A DNA stretch of 64,000 nucleotides, taken from assembly GCF_009908285.1 (NCBI RefSeq), contig NZ_JAAARM010000017.1, forward strand, positions 1 through 64,000, in the 5' to 3' direction. The DNA is from Pseudomonas sp. Fl4BN1. GTDB taxonomy: Bacteria > Pseudomonadota > Gammaproteobacteria > Pseudomonadales > Pseudomonadaceae. The notes beneath the pieces were generated by a model. That model did no database searches, was not told the DNA's origin, and saw only the letters and a list, made by a program, of their open reading frames with translations. Below, one piece after another: positions 17,066 to 26,087 of the stretch (position 1 is its first letter; every line of letters starts with the position of its first letter). The translations under genes and the position numbers were made by a program.

Positions 17066-17947
17066 TCAGCGAGCCACGTCGTGCAGGAAGTCCTTGATGG
17101 AGCCTGCGCTTTGCGCCGGGTTGACCTGCATGAAACAGTGCTGGCCCTCGATCACCTGCGTGCGCAGGTGCTGATTGAGCGCGGCCCAGCGCTGGGCCGA
17201 ACGGGCCACGTAGGGGTAGCTGTCGCGTCCGTGGATCACCAGGCTTGGGGTTTCTATCTGGCGCAGCGAGCGCCACAGGCGCCGCGGGAAGGTGCTGAAG
17301 ATGTCCACTTCGCGCTCGGGTGCACATTTCAGTGCCACGCCTTGCCCGTCGTCCTTGAGCCCATGCTCGACATAGGCATTCAGGGCCTCGTCGCTCCAGC
17401 CCTTGAAGATCCCCCGGTTGGCCAGCGCGGCCTTGGCCGAGGCGCGGTCCGGCCAGTGCTGGCGGCGCAGGGCGGCCTTGCGTGCCAGGGCGTGACGACG
17501 GTTCAGCCCCAGGGCCGAGAGCAGTTTCAGCGAACCGATCATCGACGGGGTAAAGATCACCGGGTCGAGCATCACGGCCTTGCCAAATAGCTGCGGCCGC
17601 TCGGCCACGATCAGGCAGGTGAGCACGGCGCCGAAGCTGTGGCCGACGGCGTAGCGCGGTACTTCGCCATAGGCGCCGAGCCCGGCCTCGAAGGCTTCGG
17701 CCGCCAGTTCTGCGGTGCGGTTCCAGCCCAGGAAGGGCCCGCCATGGTCGGTATCGCCGTGGCCCTGGACGTCGCTGAGCCACAGGTCGAACGACTCGGC
17801 CAGCAGCGCCAGCATGGGGCGGTAGGCCATCGAGCAGAAACCGTTGCCGTGCAGAAAGTGCAGCAGCGGTTTGCCCGAGGGCGGCGAGCGCAGGCCGCGC
17901 AGGGTGAAACCTTCGGGGCACGGGTAGGACCAGGGAAGCAACTGCAT
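17066..17947 (-). CDS. Alpha/beta hydrolase
   Basis: Esterase/lipase-like hydrolase of 293 residues. It shows the oxyanion-hole motif LLHFLHGNGFCSM, the DVQGHGDTDH loop, the nucleophile elbow GHSFG, an acid in the VIHGRDSYPYV region, and the C-terminal histidine in EGQHCFMQVNP. The ATG at 17947 starts MQLLPWSYPCPEGF; an earlier in-frame ATG at 17983 adds a cysteine-rich leader I consider spurious. No signal peptide, so cytosolic. Substrate unknown. Confidence 0.85.
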   Translation of the reverse strand: MQLLPWSYPCPEGFTLRGLRSPPSGKPLLHFLHGNGFCSMAYRPMLALLAESFDLWLSDVQGHGDTDHGGPFLGWNRTAELAAEAFEAGLGAYGEVPRYAVGHSFGAVLTCLIVAERPQLFGKAVMLDPVIFTPSMIGSLKLLSALGLNRRHALARKAALRRQHWPDRASAKAALANRGIFKGWSDEALNAYVEHGLKDDGQGVALKCAPEREVDIFSTFPRRLWRSLRQIETPSLVIHGRDSYPYVARSAQRWAALNQHLRTQVIEGQHCFMQVNPAQSAGSIKDFLHDVAR

Positions 17948-18034
17948 GGGGCCTCGGGAGCAGCGGTAGTGACAGGTGGGCATTGTCGACAGGCCGGGAC
18001 CCGAGTCAAGGGGCGATCCTGACCGGGTCGAGCA

Positions 18035-18556
18035 TTACTGCACCTTGAGCAGGCGAAACGACAGGCTGATGCGCTCGCCGGCGTCCGGCGCCTTGGGGAT
18101 CGCGTGCAGCCATTCCATTTGCAGGGCATCCGACATATGCAGCAGTGAGCCACTGGCCAGGAGATAGTCGAACGTCGCGCCGGTTTGCTTGTGGCGAAAG
18201 ACCATGAGCCGGGGATGACCCAGGGACAGGATCACCACCCCGGTACCGGCTTCCAGTTGCTCGTTGGCATCGGAGTGGAAACCCATGGACGAGTGGCCAT
18301 CCGGATAGCAGTTGAGCAGGCAGTTATTGGGCCGAAAGCCCAGGCGTTGCTCGATGGGCGAGCACAGTTGCTCCAGGGCCGCGGGCATTGGCACGGCCGG
18401 GTAGGTGATTTGCGAGTAGTCGTAGGGGGCGCCAAAACTTGCCGTCTTGCGCGCACGCATGCGCTCGTCCCAGAGCACCGAGTCCTTGAGGTGGCTGAAC
18501 AGCTGGTGCGGGTCCTGGATGAAATCAGGGAACAGGTCTATTTGTGGTGGGGTCAT
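18035..18556 (-). CDS. AlkB-like Fe(II)/2-oxoglutarate dioxygenase
   Basis: Dioxygenase of 173 residues. The iron ligands are H and D in GFHSDANEQL and the histidine of WLHAIPK; the oxoglutarate-binding arginines are in GERISLSFR. NNCLLNCYPDG and SLLHMSDALQ are typical of the short AlkB-like proteins. AlkB relatives remove methyl groups from nucleic acid bases, but this short form lacks the DNA-recognition lid of E. coli AlkB, so the substrate may be RNA, DNA or protein. It is not linked to other repair genes here. Confidence 0.85.
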   Translation of the reverse strand: MTPPQIDLFPDFIQDPHQLFSHLKDSVLWDERMRARKTASFGAPYDYSQITYPAVPMPAALEQLCSPIEQRLGFRPNNCLLNCYPDGHSSMGFHSDANEQLEAGTGVVILSLGHPRLMVFRHKQTGATFDYLLASGSLLHMSDALQMEWLHAIPKAPDAGERISLSFRLLKVQ

Positions 18557-18670
18557 TCGGCTGTTGCTCGAAGTAGGCTGCTTCAGGTTGAAAGGGGCGT
18601 GCCGCGAGTCTAACCCGGTTGGGCTTGGGCTCGCTGCGCCACGTCAAACAAACCTGTGGGCCGCTATCGG

Positions 18671-19396
18671 TCAGCCGCCATTGGCACCGAGAATGCTCGC
18701 CACTTGCCGCGGCTGGCAGTTGAGGTAGGCAGACGATTTGAGCCAGCGCTTATCCGGATACCAGGAAAACATGAACTGGCCATCCTTGAGCTTGTCTATC
18801 ACCTGGCGCGCCACTTGCGGACGCACGGCCGGGCAGCCCTGGCTGCGGCCGATGCGACCCTGGCGCTGGCTCCAGAGCGGGTTCACGTAGTCGGCGGCAT
18901 GAATCACGATGTCGCGGTCGCGGGCGCGGTCATTGATCCCGGGCTCCAGGCCGTCCATGCGCAGGGAATAGCCGTGGCTGCCTTCGTAGCTTTCCTGGGT
19001 GCGGAACAGGCCCAGGCTGGATTGGTAGCTGCCCTGGCGATTGGAGAATTGGGTGGCGAAGTTTTCCCCGGACTTTTGTCCATGGGCCACCAGGTCGCGC
19101 AGAACCAGTTTTTTGCTGCGCAGGTCGAAGATCCACAGGCGCCGGGCGGTGGAGGGCTGGGAGTAGTCGATCACCGCCAGGTGCCGGGCTTGTCGGGCAC
19201 CGCTGTTGACCGCGCATTGCATGGCGTTCAGGGCACTTTTCAGTGCTTGGGGATTGAGTTCCGGAGCGGCGTGAGCGAGGCTGGCGTACAGCGCGGGGCT
19301 GGTTGTGGGGTGAGCTTTGCTGGCGGCGAAAGAAGGACTGCAAATGGCGCCCAAGGCGATGGCCGCCAGGCAGAATCGGCACAAGAAGGTCAACAT
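18671..19396 (-). CDS. Periplasmic L,D-transpeptidase-like protein (YkuD_2 type)
   Basis: Exported protein of 241 residues with signal peptide MLTFLCRFCLAAIALGAIC and cleavage near SFA. The catalytic region has VIHAADYVNPLW and the cysteine motif GRSQGCPAVRP, placing it with the murein L,D-transpeptidase catalytic-domain family, which would cross-link or trim peptidoglycan in the periplasm. It is divergent from a second, larger L,D-transpeptidase at 19550, with 153 bases between the two. Confidence 0.85.
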   Translation of the reverse strand: MLTFLCRFCLAAIALGAICSPSFAASKAHPTTSPALYASLAHAAPELNPQALKSALNAMQCAVNSGARQARHLAVIDYSQPSTARRLWIFDLRSKKLVLRDLVAHGQKSGENFATQFSNRQGSYQSSLGLFRTQESYEGSHGYSLRMDGLEPGINDRARDRDIVIHAADYVNPLWSQRQGRIGRSQGCPAVRPQVARQVIDKLKDGQFMFSWYPDKRWLKSSAYLNCQPRQVASILGANGG

Positions 19397-19549
19397 GTAT
19401 AGAGCGTCCCCATGGTCAAATTTGCTCCTGACGTCCTGTCGTTCCCCCGGCAGCCTGGTCTATATGTTTAATACCCAGGCCTGATTATCTTCCGTATCTG
19501 CCGTAACGATTGGCCCTCAAGCTGACGGCCACGGATTGGAGTAAAGCAG

Positions 19550-21115
19550 TTGTTCAAAAAACCCGCATGTTACTTGAGCCTGTGCTTGCTCGCAGCGCCA
19601 TTGGTCGCGCTGGCCGCGGACTTGCCAGCGGTGGCGGCGAGCCCGATGCAGTTGGCGTTGACCCAACTGGCGGCGACTTGTCCGGCGTTGGCGCCGCGCC
19701 TGGACTCACCCACGCAACAGTTGTTGCAGGGCTTCTACCAGCGCCATGGCGAGCAGCCGGTATGGTCCGTCGAGGGGCGGCTGGCCGCCCTGCAGGCGCA
19801 GTTGACGCAAATGCTCGATGACGGGCTGGAGCCGGGGCAGTACCGCCTGCCGGTGGCGGCAAGCGATGGTCTGTGCAGCGATATCGATATCACCCACCAG
19901 TACCTGCGAGCCCTGCAGGACCTGCACTATGGGCGTCTGTCGCAGACCCGTTTCGAGCCTGTGTGGCGAGCCCAGCCGCTGCCAGATGATCGTCAGGTCA
20001 CGCTGCTGGCGATTGCCGTGCCGGGTATTGAAAACCTCGCCGCAGCTTTCGAGCAGGCGCGCCCGCACCTCGAGCAGTACCGCAACCTGCGCCAGGCCTA
20101 TGCCAAACAGCGCCAGCAACCCTTGCCCCATTGGCAGGCTGTGGCCAGCGGACAGCTGCTGCGCCCGGAGATGCAGGACAAGCGCGTTCCGGAACTGGCC
20201 CAGCGCCTGTACCTCGGCGGCTACTTGCAGAACACCTCGGCCAACCCGGATAACGCCTACCACGACGACCTGGTGAGTGCGGTGAAGAGCTTCCAGCTCA
20301 GCCATTCGCTGCAAGCCGATGGCGTGGTCGGTGCGGGCACCTTGAAGGAGCTGAACATCACCCCGGCCCAGCGTCGCGAGCAATTGCGCATCAACCTCGA
20401 ACGCCTGCGCTGGCTGGCCCAGGATTTTGAGCCGAACCTGGTACTGGTCAACGTGGCCGCGGCGCAGTTGACCTTCTATCAACATGATGCGGTGGTCTGG
20501 CAGACCCGTACCCAGGTCGGACGCGCAGAACGCCAGACGCCGCTGTTGAAATCCCAGGTCACGCGGCTGACCCTGAACCCGACCTGGACCGTGCCGCCGA
20601 CCATCTTGAAAGAGGACAAGCTGCCGGAAATTCGCCGTGACCAAAACTTCCTCAGTCGCCAGAACCTGCAGGTGCTGGACGCCAACGGCCAGCCCCTGGC
20701 CCCCGAGGACATCGACTGGGACCGCCCCGGCAACATTCTCCTGCGCCAGGGCGCCGGCCCGCGCAACCCGCTGGGTCGGATTGCCATCCGTTTTCCCAAT
20801 CCGTTCTCCGTGTACCTGCACGACACGCCGAGCCAGGCGCTATTCAGCAAAGGGCCGCGGGCCTTCAGTTCCGGCTGCGTGCGGGTCGAACAGGCGTTGC
20901 AACTGCGCGACTGGCTGCTGAGCCCGGCGGAGCGCCTGCGAACCAATGAGTTGCTGTCCACTGGCCTGACCCACGAGTTCCGCCTGGTCAAGCCGGTGCC
21001 GATCCTGCTCAGCTACTGGACGGTGCAGGCCGACAACCATGGGCAGCTGCTGTATGCCCCGGATATCTATGGGCATGACGAGGTGTTGTCGACGGCACTG
21101 GGCAGCAAGATCTGA
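19550..21115 (+). CDS. YcbB-like L,D-transpeptidase
   Basis: Periplasmic peptidoglycan transpeptidase of 521 residues. The start is TTG at 19550 with GGAG upstream, giving signal peptide MFKKPACYLSLCLLAAPLV. Order: an N-terminal scaffold domain, a peptidoglycan-binding repeat at about residues 235-265 (AVKSFQLSHSLQADGVVG), then the catalytic domain with the histidine of SVYLHDTPS and the cysteine motif FSSGCVRVEQ. This layout is that of E. coli LdtD (YcbB), which forms 3-3 cross-links that resist many beta-lactams. A strong terminator follows at 21131. Confidence 0.9.
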   Translation: MFKKPACYLSLCLLAAPLVALAADLPAVAASPMQLALTQLAATCPALAPRLDSPTQQLLQGFYQRHGEQPVWSVEGRLAALQAQLTQMLDDGLEPGQYRLPVAASDGLCSDIDITHQYLRALQDLHYGRLSQTRFEPVWRAQPLPDDRQVTLLAIAVPGIENLAAAFEQARPHLEQYRNLRQAYAKQRQQPLPHWQAVASGQLLRPEMQDKRVPELAQRLYLGGYLQNTSANPDNAYHDDLVSAVKSFQLSHSLQADGVVGAGTLKELNITPAQRREQLRINLERLRWLAQDFEPNLVLVNVAAAQLTFYQHDAVVWQTRTQVGRAERQTPLLKSQVTRLTLNPTWTVPPTILKEDKLPEIRRDQNFLSRQNLQVLDANGQPLAPEDIDWDRPGNILLRQGAGPRNPLGRIAIRFPNPFSVYLHDTPSQALFSKGPRAFSSGCVRVEQALQLRDWLLSPAERLRTNELLSTGLTHEFRLVKPVPILLSYWTVQADNHGQLLYAPDIYGHDEVLSTALGSKI

Positions 21116-21130
21116 ACGGCCGAGGATGAA

Positions 21131-21158
21131 AAAGGCGACGCTTAGCGTCGCCTTTTTT
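21131..21158. terminator. Rho-independent terminator, bidirectional
   Basis: An 11-base perfect stem (AAAGGCGACGC with GCGTCGCCTTT), a three-base loop and a run of six T. The A-run on the other side lets it also stop the convergent amidohydrolase transcript. Confidence 0.9.
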
Positions 21159-21177
21159 GGTCCCGGTCATTCCTGCG

Positions 21178-23061
21178 TCAAGGCTGCGCGGGCGCCAGCT
21201 TGTCGTAGATCACATCCAGTGCCGGCCCCAGGTCACCGTCGCCCTGAGCCACCGCCTGGATGCCCGGGGGCGTCGGCAAGGACGGATCGCCATGCATGCC
21301 GAACGACGGCGGCAGCTGTGCCACCTTGGCCGGACGCTCGTAGATCACCTGGCCTTCCTTGACGGTCTTGAGCACCTGGATATCGTTCAGGGTCGCGGGC
21401 GCCACGGTCAGCGGGTTGGCCGACAGCACCACGAAGTCCGCCAGCTTGCCCGGGGTGATCGAGCCTTTGCGGTCTTCCTCGAAGTGCTGGTAGGCCGACC
21501 ACAAAGTCATGGCTTTCAGTGCTTGCAGTGGTGTCACACGCTGCTCCGGCCCCAGTACGTAACCGCTGCGAGTGGTGCGGTTGACCGTGGCCGCCAGCAC
21601 GCGCATCGAGTCTGGCAGGGCCACTGGTGCATCGTGGTGGGTGGTGAATTTCAGGCCTTCCTTGAGCACCCACTGGGTGGGAGAAATGTTCTCCGCGCGC
21701 TGTGGGCCCAGCACCGATTCCCGGTGCCAGTCGCCCCAGTAATAGGTGTGCATGGGGAACAGCGAGGGGAAGATTTTCAGTTGCTTGAGCTGGGCCACCT
21801 GATCCTTGCGCAGGGTCTGGCCGTGGATCATCACCGGGCGCACGTCGACCCCGGGGTAGGCTTTTTCCGCCGCTTTCATGGACGTCAGCAACTGGTCGAT
21901 CGCCCGGTCGCCGTTGGTGTGGGTGAGGATCTGCCAGCGGTTGGCCAGGGCTTCCTTGTAGATGGCCAGCACGTCCTCATCCTTGACCACGCCGTAGCCG
22001 GCATAGCTGGCGTCCTGGCCCTGGGGCGGCTTGAAGTAGGGCTGGCTGAGCCAGGCGGTCTTGCCTTGCGGGGAGCCGTCAAGGGTCAGCTTGACCCCAC
22101 CGATGCGCAAGTGCTGGTTATAGACCACGGGTTGATTGGTCGGGTGATACCAGGGCGCGACCAGCAACTCCTTGGTGCCCTTGGTGAGAATATCGGGGTA
22201 GGAAACAATGTCCGCCAGGAGTTTGCCGTCGCCGGCGGCCTTGATGGCGGTCCGTACCTGATCCGGCGAGGAGCGACCATCCTGCAGGGTGGTGTAGCCG
22301 TAACTGATGTACAGCTTCTGCCCGGCGCTGAGCATGTCCACTGCCTGGTCTGCGGTCAGCTTGGGGAAGATCTTCACCAGGGCAGTGAAGAACGCATTTT
22401 CCTCCAGTACCCCGTTGGGTTCCTGGCTGCCCTCGATCCGGCGGATCACCCCGCCCTCCGGGTTGGGGGTCGACGCGTTGATGCCTGCCAGCTCCAGGGC
22501 CTTGCCGTTGAGTACCCCCAGGTGCGAAGACTGGTGGACGATGGCGATGGGCACGTCCTGGCTCACGGCATCGAGGTCGAACTTGGTCGGGTGGCGCTGT
22601 TCCTGGAGCTGGGAATCGTCATAGCCAAAGCCGAACAGCACGCCGAACTGTGCGGGGATAGGCGACTGCTGTTCAAAGTTGCGCAGGGTCTCCTGGAGCT
22701 TGGGAATACTGTTGTTGGCACCGTCCGGCGGTGGCAGCAGGTTGGCGCTGGCGGCCTGGAAACCGACCATCGACACGTGGCCATGGGGGTCGATGAAACC
22801 TGGCAGCAGGGTGGAGCCCTTGAGGTCGAGCATGCGCGTGGCCGGGCCCTGGTTCTTGAGCACCTGCTGCTTGTCGCCGACGGCGAGGATCTTGCCATCC
22901 TTCACCGCCACCGCCTGAGCGTCGGGTTGGCGCTCATCGATGGTGATGATCGGACCGTTGAACCAGATGGCGTCGGCCACCGGTACGGAGTTGGCCGCCA
23001 GGGCACTGCCACCGGCAATCTGCATCGCTGTCAGGAGCAGTGCGAGCGTGGGTCGCCTCAT
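21178..23061 (-). CDS. Exported YtcJ-like amidohydrolase
   Basis: Metal-dependent hydrolase of 627 residues with signal peptide MRRPTLALLLTAMQIAGG and cleavage after LAA. Composite domain: a small beta-sandwich (ITIDERQPDAQAVAVKDGKI), the metal motif FIDPHGHVSM, a middle part with HQSSHLGVLNGKAL, histidines in ILTHTNGDRAID and MIHGQTLRKDQ, and the C-terminal DKGSITPGKLADFVVLS-type ending (here RKGSITPGKLADF). This is the YtcJ group, whose members hydrolyse diverse amides. The start at 23061 has AAGG upstream. Substrate unknown; the signal peptide puts it in the periplasm. Confidence 0.88.
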   Translation of the reverse strand: MRRPTLALLLTAMQIAGGSALAANSVPVADAIWFNGPIITIDERQPDAQAVAVKDGKILAVGDKQQVLKNQGPATRMLDLKGSTLLPGFIDPHGHVSMVGFQAASANLLPPPDGANNSIPKLQETLRNFEQQSPIPAQFGVLFGFGYDDSQLQEQRHPTKFDLDAVSQDVPIAIVHQSSHLGVLNGKALELAGINASTPNPEGGVIRRIEGSQEPNGVLEENAFFTALVKIFPKLTADQAVDMLSAGQKLYISYGYTTLQDGRSSPDQVRTAIKAAGDGKLLADIVSYPDILTKGTKELLVAPWYHPTNQPVVYNQHLRIGGVKLTLDGSPQGKTAWLSQPYFKPPQGQDASYAGYGVVKDEDVLAIYKEALANRWQILTHTNGDRAIDQLLTSMKAAEKAYPGVDVRPVMIHGQTLRKDQVAQLKQLKIFPSLFPMHTYYWGDWHRESVLGPQRAENISPTQWVLKEGLKFTTHHDAPVALPDSMRVLAATVNRTTRSGYVLGPEQRVTPLQALKAMTLWSAYQHFEEDRKGSITPGKLADFVVLSANPLTVAPATLNDIQVLKTVKEGQVIYERPAKVAQLPPSFGMHGDPSLPTPPGIQAVAQGDGDLGPALDVIYDKLAPAQP

Positions 23062-23179
23062 GACCTTTCTTCCTTGAACAGATTGGAGGAGCAAGCCTAG
23101 ACGCAAACCTGCAGAGCAAGCGAGGCCTTTGCGGTATCTTAGGCGGCTTTTTCGTCCGCCATCACCCAAGGGGCCGTCC

Positions 23180-23551
23180 ATGCAACTGAACAAACGCCAG
23201 CAGGCGGCCATGGAGCGCCTGCTAGCCGAGACCCTGACCGAAGCCTGCGAAACCGCCAAGGCCGAAATTGTCGGTTTTTCCTGGTTGAGCCATGCCGTTG
23301 ACTACGCGGCTTTTCCTGCCAGCCTGGCGGTGGTCTGGGTCTTCGTCAGCCAGGCCGACAAGAACCGGGCCCTGGCGGCCGGTGAGGGCGCGCGAATGAT
23401 CGAACTGACTGCCCAGGCCCTGGGCGAGGCTGATATCCAGCTTGATCCACTGGCGGCCCATGTGTTCTTCGACAGCGAAGAGCAGTGCCGCAGAATCAAT
23501 GGCGGCGACTGGGCCCAGCGTCTGGCGCGCCTGCGCCCGGGGCGGGGTTGA
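23180..23551 (+). CDS. Conserved hypothetical protein
   Basis: Soluble protein of 123 residues, start ATG 23180 with AAGGGG upstream. It begins MQLNKRQQAAMERLLAETL, has a hydrophobic core strand (FPASLAVVWVFVSQADK) and ends RLARLRPGRG. No catalytic motif recognised. It is followed three bases later by a DUF1289 gene and is surely co-transcribed with it. Confidence 0.75.
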   Translation: MQLNKRQQAAMERLLAETLTEACETAKAEIVGFSWLSHAVDYAAFPASLAVVWVFVSQADKNRALAAGEGARMIELTAQALGEADIQLDPLAAHVFFDSEEQCRRINGGDWAQRLARLRPGRG

Positions 23552-23554
23552 TCT

Positions 23555-23734
23555 ATGGCCAAGGAAATCGACAATCCCTGTATCGCCCTGTGCCAGCTCA
23601 GTGGTGAGCTGTGCGTGAGTTGTGGGCGCACCAAGGACGATATCCGCAAATGGAAACGCATGAAGCGCCCGGAGAAGATGGCCGCGGTGCAGCGCGCCAG
23701 CGCACGGCTCAAGAGCTTGCAGAAGAAGGGCTGA
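23555..23734 (+). CDS. DUF1289 small cysteine protein
   Basis: Protein of 59 residues, three bases after the stop of the preceding gene. The DUF1289 signature is clear: NPCIALCQLSGELCVSCGRT with four cysteines, then DDIRKWKRM. The spacing of the cysteines suggests a bound metal. The C-terminus is basic (RASARLKSLQKKG). Function of the family is not established. Confidence 0.85.
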   Translation: MAKEIDNPCIALCQLSGELCVSCGRTKDDIRKWKRMKRPEKMAAVQRASARLKSLQKKG

Positions 23735-23763
23735 GGTCGCGTTGCCGACTTGTCGCCGGCGGT

Positions 23764-24249
23764 TCAGGCGTCGTTCTGAAACTGCCCGGCACCCAGGCGT
23801 CGCACACTGAGCCAGAAGTCATCCCTGGGCTCGAACTGCGCCAGTTCAAGGGAATGCTCCAGACCCAGGTGGTCCTGGACCATCACGACCTGGTGCCAGT
23901 CGAAGTCAGGGTTTTGCGAAATGCTGTAGGACGGATGCGCACTGTCGATCTCGAAATGAATCGAATAGACCTCCAGCGGCGGGCACTGCAAGACCCGCTG
24001 CTGGTACAGCTGCCACAACTTGCGGATGCCCGGCTCACACTGCTGCTCGGCGAAAGCCAGAGCCTGGGGGATGTCATCCCAGGTGGCCTGCACCTGTTTC
24101 TGTGCGGTCGCCAGCCTGGGTTGTGGCGCTTCGTTGCAGGGGTGCTGGACGTAGATCAGGCGGCTGCCGAACTGCAGTTCGCATTGCATCACTCCGGCAC
24201 GGGTTTGCCAGTGCCCCAGTAGCGACTCGTTCAGCAGATCGATGTGCAT
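23764..24249 (-). CDS. Hypothetical protein
   Basis: Cytosolic protein of 161 residues starting MHIDLLNESLLGHWQTRAGV. I do not recognise the family; the segments IYSIHFEID-like (here VYSIHFEIDSAHPSYSIS) and DWHQVVMVQDHLGLEHS suggest a beta-rich fold with no catalytic triad visible. An open frame to 24330 overlaps the upstream exporter and is not used. It starts 14 bases after the LysE gene's stop, so the two are likely one operon. Confidence 0.65.
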   Translation of the reverse strand: MHIDLLNESLLGHWQTRAGVMQCELQFGSRLIYVQHPCNEAPQPRLATAQKQVQATWDDIPQALAFAEQQCEPGIRKLWQLYQQRVLQCPPLEVYSIHFEIDSAHPSYSISQNPDFDWHQVVMVQDHLGLEHSLELAQFEPRDDFWLSVRRLGAGQFQNDA

Positions 24250-24262
24250 AGCGCGTGCTTGC

Positions 24263-24904
24263 CTAAGCCGTTTGCCGGCGCATCGCCAGGATGGTGCTGC
24301 CGAAGAAGATGAAGGTGGAGCCCACCACACGATTGACCCACTTGGACAGTGCCGGGCGGGTCAGCACGCCTTTGGCCCGGGAAGCGAGCAGGGCGTAGAC
24401 GCTGAGGGAGATCAGCGACAGAGCCATGAAGATCAGGGTCAGGATAAAGAACTGTGGCAACAGCGCCGCGTGCTGGTCGATGAACTGGGGAAACAGCGCG
24501 GTGAAGAAGATCGTCGCCTTGGGATTGGTGGCTGCGGTCAGGAACGCCGACTTGAACAGCTTGAGGCGCGGCGGGTTGCTGACCTGGCCGTTGTTCAGGC
24601 TGGCATCACTGAGCAGTTGGCTCTTGCTGAACAACTGCTTGGCCCCGAGGTAGAACAGGTAGCCGGCACCGGCAATTTTCACCGCGTTGAAGATCCATTC
24701 GGAACTGGCGATCAACGCCCCCAGGCCGAGCATCGCCGCAGCGGACATGCAGAACAGGCCGCTGATATTGCCCAGGGACGACCACAAGGTGGACTTGGCG
24801 CCGTAGGCCACGCTGTTATGCAGCGCCATCAAGGTCGCCGGGCCAGGGCTGGCGATGGCGATCGCGGCTACCAGGGTGTAGGTCAGTATCGAGTGAGCAT
24901 CCAT
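24263..24904 (-). CDS. LysE/RhtB family exporter
   Basis: Inner-membrane exporter of 213 residues. The N-terminus contains the family signature AIASPGPATLMALHNSVAYG, followed by six hydrophobic helices, including SEWIFNAVKIAGAGYLFYLG and FFTALFPQFID. Family members export amino acids or homoserine lactones. It is followed 14 bases downstream by the hypothetical gene at 23764-24249. Confidence 0.88.
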   Translation of the reverse strand: MDAHSILTYTLVAAIAIASPGPATLMALHNSVAYGAKSTLWSSLGNISGLFCMSAAAMLGLGALIASSEWIFNAVKIAGAGYLFYLGAKQLFSKSQLLSDASLNNGQVSNPPRLKLFKSAFLTAATNPKATIFFTALFPQFIDQHAALLPQFFILTLIFMALSLISLSVYALLASRAKGVLTRPALSKWVNRVVGSTFIFFGSTILAMRRQTA

Positions 24905-25120
24905 GTTTCGGACTCGTTGGGAGAAAGAGGGGGGATGATTCTATAGCGGCCGTGACGCGCTGTAAGCCAAAAAATGATCGCTTCTGGTCTGCCGCTTGCC
25001 GTTTGCAACAGTCGCTGCACCGGTGGCGCGCAGGCGTACTCAGATCCATTGTCAACCATTGTTGCAATCGATAGTTATCATCAAAAAGTGCAGGTTCCGT
25101 TTTTCTGATAAAGGAGGAAG

Positions 25121-25243
25121 ATGGCACTTACACCGTACCTGCTGCAGAAGGATGCACCCGATGAGAATCTCGACGTTACTGACCTTTGTCGTTGTCTTGA
25201 TCGCGGGAGCCGGTGCCTCTGCAATGGTGTCCGCCGCGGATGA
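25121..25243 (+). CDS. Possible 40-residue ORF overlapping the next gene
   Basis: ATG at 25121 with a very strong ribosome site (AAGGAGGAAG directly upstream) opens a frame of 40 codons, MALTPYLLQKDAPDENLDV to a stop at 25243, in another frame from the exported-protein gene that starts at 25161. It may be a leader peptide coupling translation to that gene, or the ribosome site may simply serve the downstream start from a distance. Confidence 0.35.
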   Translation: MALTPYLLQKDAPDENLDVTDLCRCLDRGSRCLCNGVRRG

Positions 25244-25835
25244 TGCGTCCTGCCACTTCCTGCCCATGGCCGACAGCACTGTCGATTTGCAGCACGCACA
25301 ATCGGTGGGAGTGCTGTACAGCGAAAACACCGTCAATACCCTCGAGTACCTGGAGCGTTACCACTCCGTGGCGCTCAACGGCGCCAAGCATGCCGGCCTC
25401 GATCCACGCATCAGCCAGGCCTTCATCAGCAGTTCCGATCCGAAACTGGCAATCAACTGGCTGATGGCTTCGTTGCAGCAACATTTCACTTCGGTGACCG
25501 TCTACGACAGCCTCGACGCGGTGGTCCAGGCCCATCCCGATGTGGTGGTGATGCTCGATACCTATAACCAGTTGGTGACCAAGAGCAACAGCAAGGTCGA
25601 GGCGCGCTTCATTGCCAAGTTCTACGACGCCAACCTGCAATATATCGGTCAGGCCGAAGGTCTCCAGGCCAAGGAATTGCCTTCGGTCTGGGTCCGTGGC
25701 AAGGCCGCGCCGGAGATCGCCGCACAGATCAACCAGCAGACCGAGCTGCAGGTCGACGCCCTGAAACAGTTCGACGTATCGCTCAAGGCCCTGGTGACCC
25801 AGGGGCAGGCGGGGCAGGTTGCGACCAATAAATGA
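25161..25835 (+). CDS. Exported protein of unknown function
   Basis: Protein of 224 residues with signal peptide MRISTLLTFVVVLIAGAGA and cleavage near VSA. The mature part starts with DDASCHFLPMADSTVDL and contains a region YDSLDAVVQAHPDVVVMLDTY that looks like a Rossmann-like or lipoprotein-assembly core, with a single cysteine. No lipobox, so soluble periplasmic or secreted. AAGGA lies eight bases before the ATG at 25161. A terminator follows at 25854. Confidence 0.7.
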   Translation: MRISTLLTFVVVLIAGAGASAMVSAADDASCHFLPMADSTVDLQHAQSVGVLYSENTVNTLEYLERYHSVALNGAKHAGLDPRISQAFISSSDPKLAINWLMASLQQHFTSVTVYDSLDAVVQAHPDVVVMLDTYNQLVTKSNSKVEARFIAKFYDANLQYIGQAEGLQAKELPSVWVRGKAAPEIAAQINQQTELQVDALKQFDVSLKALVTQGQAGQVATNK

Positions 25836-25853
25836 CCCAGGTACCGCTTGCGC

Positions 25854-25883
25854 AAAAAAGCCCCGAATGTTCGGGGCTTTTTT
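25854..25883. terminator. Rho-independent terminator
   Basis: Stem GCCCCGAA/TTCGGGGC with a two-base loop, flanked by six A on one side and six T on the other. It ends the exported-protein transcript and could also work for the other strand. Confidence 0.9.
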
Positions 25884-26087
25884 GTCCTGGCGCAATTTGC
25901 TGAAGCGCTGTTGCGGGCCCTAGGTGGAGGCCAGTACCTCTAGGTGCCAGCCCAGGAGAAAGGGTTTGGCCTGCAGGTCTTGCTTGGCATAGCCGTACAC
26001 ATATTCACCCGGGCCACGGCGCAGTTGGGCGGTTCATGGAAAGAGGAGGCGAGACAAGGCCCGGGCCTGAGTCTTCAATACACGGGT

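Noticed and set aside
21157..23100. 647-codon plus-strand frame opposite the amidohydrolase
   Set aside because: Shadow frame; the minus-strand product has a signal peptide and metal-binding motifs.
25919..26033. Minus-strand stretch reading RRGPGEYVYGYAKQDLQ and ending HLEVLAST
   Set aside because: Protein-like, but about 37 codons between stops with no ATG, GTG or TTG start and no ribosome site; may be a relic but not supportable as a gene.
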